NCBI RefSeq assembly: GCF_000613185.1
Contig: NZ_CCBB010000001.1
Location: 1,922,001 to 1,986,000, forward strand
Length of the DNA stretch: 64,000 nucleotides
Source: Mycolicibacterium cosmeticum
GTDB taxonomy: Bacteria > Actinomycetota > Actinomycetes > Mycobacteriales > Mycobacteriaceae
Reading direction: 5' to 3'
A program made the position numbers and the translations under genes. Of the stretch, positions 62,359 to 64,000 are shown piece after piece; position 1 is the first letter of the stretch, and each line of letters begins with the position of its first letter. The notes below the pieces were generated by a model. It was not told where the DNA came from, did no database searches, and saw only the letters and a program-made list of their open reading frames with translations.

Positions 62359-63443
62359 TGAATCTGGTCCTTGGTGTAGTAGCCCGAGTCGATCAGCACC
62401 TTCTGGTAGTTGGACTTGTCGACGCTGACCGGGTCCAGCAGGTAGGAGGGCACGATCTTGTTGCCGTTGTTGTAGCTCTTGGTGTCGTTGACCACGGGCG
62501 TGCCTCCGGTCAGCACGGCGTCGGATTCCTGCACCGCCGCCTTGGCGAGTTCGCGGGTGTCCTTGAAGACCGTCTGGGTCTGCTCACCGGAGACGATGGA
62601 CTGCACGGAGGCCAGCTCGGCGTCCTGGCCGGTGACGATCGGCAGCGGCTTGGCGGCATTGCCGTAGCCGGAGCTCTTCAGCGCCGAGATGACGCCGCGC
62701 GAGATGCCGTCGTACGGCGAGAGCACCGCGTCCAGCCGGGCCGTGGTGTAGGCCTGGCTCAGCAGGTTGTCCATGCGCGACTGCGCCAGCCCGCCGTCCC
62801 AGCGCAGGGTGGCAACCTGGTCGAACGAGGTCTGGCCGCTGCGGACCACCAGCTTGCCGCTGTCGATGTACGGCTTGAGCACGCTCATCGCACCGTCGAA
62901 GAAGAAGGTGGCGTTGTTGTCATCGGGTGAGCCGGCGAACAGCTCGATGTTGAAAGGCCCGGCACCGCCGGCCAGGTTGAGCTTGTCGACGATGTACTTG
63001 GCCTGCAGCACACCGACTTTGAAGTTGTCGAAGGTGGCGTAGTAGTTGACGTTCGGGGTGCCCTTGATCAACCGGTCGTAGCTGATCACCGGGATGTGCG
63101 CGTCCGCGGCGCGCTGCAGGGTGTTGGTCAGCGAGGATCCGTCGATCGGCGCGATCACCAGCAGCTGCACACCCTTGGTGATCATGTTCTCGATCTGCGA
63201 CACCTGGTTCTGCACGACGTCGTCGCCGTATTGCAGATCGGTCTGATAACCGAGGGCCTTGAACTGGTCGACCATGTTCTGGCCGTCGGCAACCCAGCGT
63301 TCGGAAGACTTGGTCGGCATGGCGATGCCGATCGTGCCTTTCTGGGACGTGCCTCCCCCGGCGCTCTCGGTGGAGCGGCCGCAACCGACCAATGCCACGG
63401 CGGCGGCCATCAACACGGCCACCCACCAGCTCAGTTTTCGCAT
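62355..63443 (-). CDS. Multiple-sugar-binding lipoprotein, ChvE-like
   Basis: 362 residues from ATG 63443 (AGGAGG ribosome site). Lipobox LVGC at about 20. [80 protein letters not shown] and [17 protein letters not shown] match the ChvE/XylF class, which bind aldoses such as galactose, arabinose or glucose. First gene of the chvE-gguA-gguB-galT-galK operon. Confidence 0.9.
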   Translation of the reverse strand: MRKLSWWVAVLMAAAVALVGCGRSTESAGGGTSQKGTIGIAMPTKSSERWVADGQNMVDQFKALGYQTDLQYGDDVVQNQVSQIENMITKGVQLLVIAPIDGSSLTNTLQRAADAHIPVISYDRLIKGTPNVNYYATFDNFKVGVLQAKYIVDKLNLAGGAGPFNIELFAGSPDDNNATFFFDGAMSVLKPYIDSGKLVVRSGQTSFDQVATLRWDGGLAQSRMDNLLSQAYTTARLDAVLSPYDGISRGVISALKSSGYGNAAKPLPIVTGQDAELASVQSIVSGEQTQTVFKDTRELAKAAVQESDAVLTGGTPVVNDTKSYNNGNKIVPSYLLDPVSVDKSNYQKVLIDSGYYTKDQIQ

Positions 63444-63516
63444 GTTTCCTCCTGCAGACACGTGGACGCGCTCAGCGCGGCGGGCCTGGCCCGCTCATCT
63501 CGGCCGCAACATCCAA

Positions 63517-63533
63517 ATGTGAACGTTAACACT
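63517..63533. promoter_or_regulatory. LacI-family operator at the chvE-like start point
   Basis: TGTGAACGTTAACA (63518-63531) is a 14-bp palindrome with one mismatched pair and the same consensus as the araB site. On the minus strand it falls at about +4 to +17 of the predicted promoter. Confidence 0.65.
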
Positions 63534-63541
63534 CCGCCGTA

Positions 63542-63572
63542 AGAGTATGTGAGCCAACTCACTCGTTGTCAA
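63542..63572 (-). promoter_or_regulatory. Predicted promoter of the chvE-gguAB-galTK operon
   Basis: TTGACA (complement of 63567-63572), 19-bp spacer, TACTCT (complement of 63542-63547). The spacer contains a CRP box. Confidence 0.5.
63548..63563. promoter_or_regulatory. CRP-type box upstream of the chvE-like gene
   Basis: TGTGA-GCCAAC-TCACT: nine of ten fixed bases of TGTGA-N6-TCACA. It sits in the promoter spacer, 105 bp from the gene, so carbon-source control is plausible though its sign is uncertain. Confidence 0.5.
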
Positions 63573-63654
63573 TAATGCCTGTTATATCACCAGGAAAGCA
63601 CTGCAAAAGCTCAGTTCGGCGGTGGTCGCAGAGGCGACCGCGCGCAGCCAACGA

Positions 63655-63668
63655 TGTGAGCTTTAACA
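63655..63668. promoter_or_regulatory. Secondary operator-like site
   Basis: TGTGAGCTTTAACA matches TGTKAACGTKAACA at 12 of 14 bases. It is 137 bp from the operator at 63518 and could support looping; also may be chance. Confidence 0.3.
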
Positions 63669-63815
63669 ACTTTGGGTCGGCCGACTGTCGGTACCGAACC
63701 CATCCGTGCCGGGGCCCGCGCCGAATGCCGATGAGAAACCAATCGAGGGCGGCCACCGATGCACATCCAGGAACCTATGGGTGGACTGAGCGTGCTTGAC
63801 GTTAGGCTACCGCTC

Positions 63816-64000
63816 GTGAGTGCCGACCTCGACGTCTTGCTGCGCGAGGTCGCCCGTGGCGACGCCGAGGCTTTTGCCGAGTTCTACGACCACACCCGAG
63901 CCCGGGTGTACGGACTGGTGGTCCGGGTGTTGCGCGACCCCGGCTACAGCGAAGAAACCACCCAGGAGATCTACCTGCAGGTGTGGCACAACGCCGATTC
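63816..64000 (+). CDS. sigK: ECF sigma factor, SigK-like (truncated by the window end)
   Basis: Only the first 61 codons are seen. EFYDHTRARVYGLVVRVLRDPGYSEETTQEIYLQVW is close to the region 2.1-2.2 of M. tuberculosis SigK (EFYDHTKSRVYGLVMRVLRD with SEETTQEIYLEVW). GTG start at 63816; TAGGCT at 63803-63808 seven bases before it would suit a leaderless transcript. SigK controls secreted antigens mpt70/mpt83 in M. tuberculosis; an anti-sigma gene rskA would be expected beyond the window. Confidence 0.78.
   Translation, partial: MSADLDVLLREVARGDAEAFAEFYDHTRARVYGLVVRVLRDPGYSEETTQEIYLQVWHNAD

Larger units (their letters stand above)
63444..63815. other. Control region between chvE-like and sigK-like genes (372 bp, no gene)
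   Basis: It contains the predicted chvE promoter with a LacI-type operator and a CRP box within 63517-63572, a second operator-like site at 63655, and, at the far end, a candidate sigK promoter. No convincing ORF. Confidence 0.8.

Noticed and set aside
1..64000. tRNA, rRNA, CRISPR, insertion sequences and prophage
   Set aside because: No cloverleaf, rRNA segment, spaced direct repeats, transposase or phage structural gene was recognised. The PF04020-like gene is a chromosomal membrane family and not evidence of a phage.

Overview
The window is high-GC actinobacterial DNA from a mycobacterium, most likely an environmental, fast-growing (Mycolicibacterium-type) species. From one end to about 46 kb it follows the M. 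tuberculosis gene order from sucC (Rv0951) down to about Rv0923c. I recognise, in order, sucC, an M23 peptidase, uvrD1, the AroQ chorismate mutase, pgi, an SDR, a MutM/Nei-like protein, an F420 oxidoreductase, ligD, ku, an Rv0927c/Rv0926c-type pair, mntH and an Rv0923c-like fusion. Extra blocks are inserted between these. The right end carries the start of a sigK-like ECF sigma factor. No tRNA, rRNA, insertion sequence, prophage or CRISPR was seen.

Layout. (1) 1-2.3 kb: sucC (partial), an M23 peptidase and a membrane protein, with a CRP-type box between the divergent genes. (2) 2.4-7.0 kb: a compact five-gene operon with an SsuABC-like importer, an AprA-like flavoprotein and an AprB-like ferredoxin. 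(3) 7.0-16.4 kb: core genes uvrD1, aroQ, an orphan modA with a Mop-domain regulator, an aldehyde dehydrogenase, pgi, an SDR and a glycosylase-like protein. In front of aroQ lies a leader peptide with Phe-Phe-Tyr-Gly-Tyr codons followed by hairpins, which looks like a transcription attenuator. (4) 16.4-30.7 kb: membrane and secreted proteins, cobF, a diiron oxygenase, MFS transporters, a ROK regulator, an MPT63-like protein and rnhA. (5) 30.7-37.4 kb: a divergent locus with a LuxR-type regulator facing a benzoylformate-decarboxylase-like enzyme, a tautomerase and a GlcD/GlcE-like fusion. (6) 37.5-46.4 kb: ligD/ku end joining, an Rv0927c/Rv0926c-like pair, mntH and neighbours. (7) 46.4-63.4 kb: a sugar island with araBDA, a YtfQRT-YjfF-like furanose importer, a LacI-family regulator, an aldose epimerase, galTK and a ChvE-GguAB-like importer. 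(8) 63.8-64 kb: sigK start.

How the parts work together. The sugar island looks like one regulon. Near-identical palindromes (consensus TGTKAACGTKAACA) sit over the -10 or start region of all three predicted promoters (araB, the ytfQ-like gene, the chvE-like gene), and the LacI-family regulator is encoded inside one of these operons. It would let the cell take up and catabolise arabinose and galactose, for example from plant arabinogalactan. Two KstR-type operators (TnnAACnnGTTnnA), one before the F420 oxidoreductase at 21.7 kb and one before the SDR at 40.8 kb, suggest links to sterol catabolism.

All calls rest on reading the sequence and on remembered family motifs; no database search was made. 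Product names for well-known enzymes are strong. Substrates of transporters, and all operators, promoters and hairpins, are predictions.
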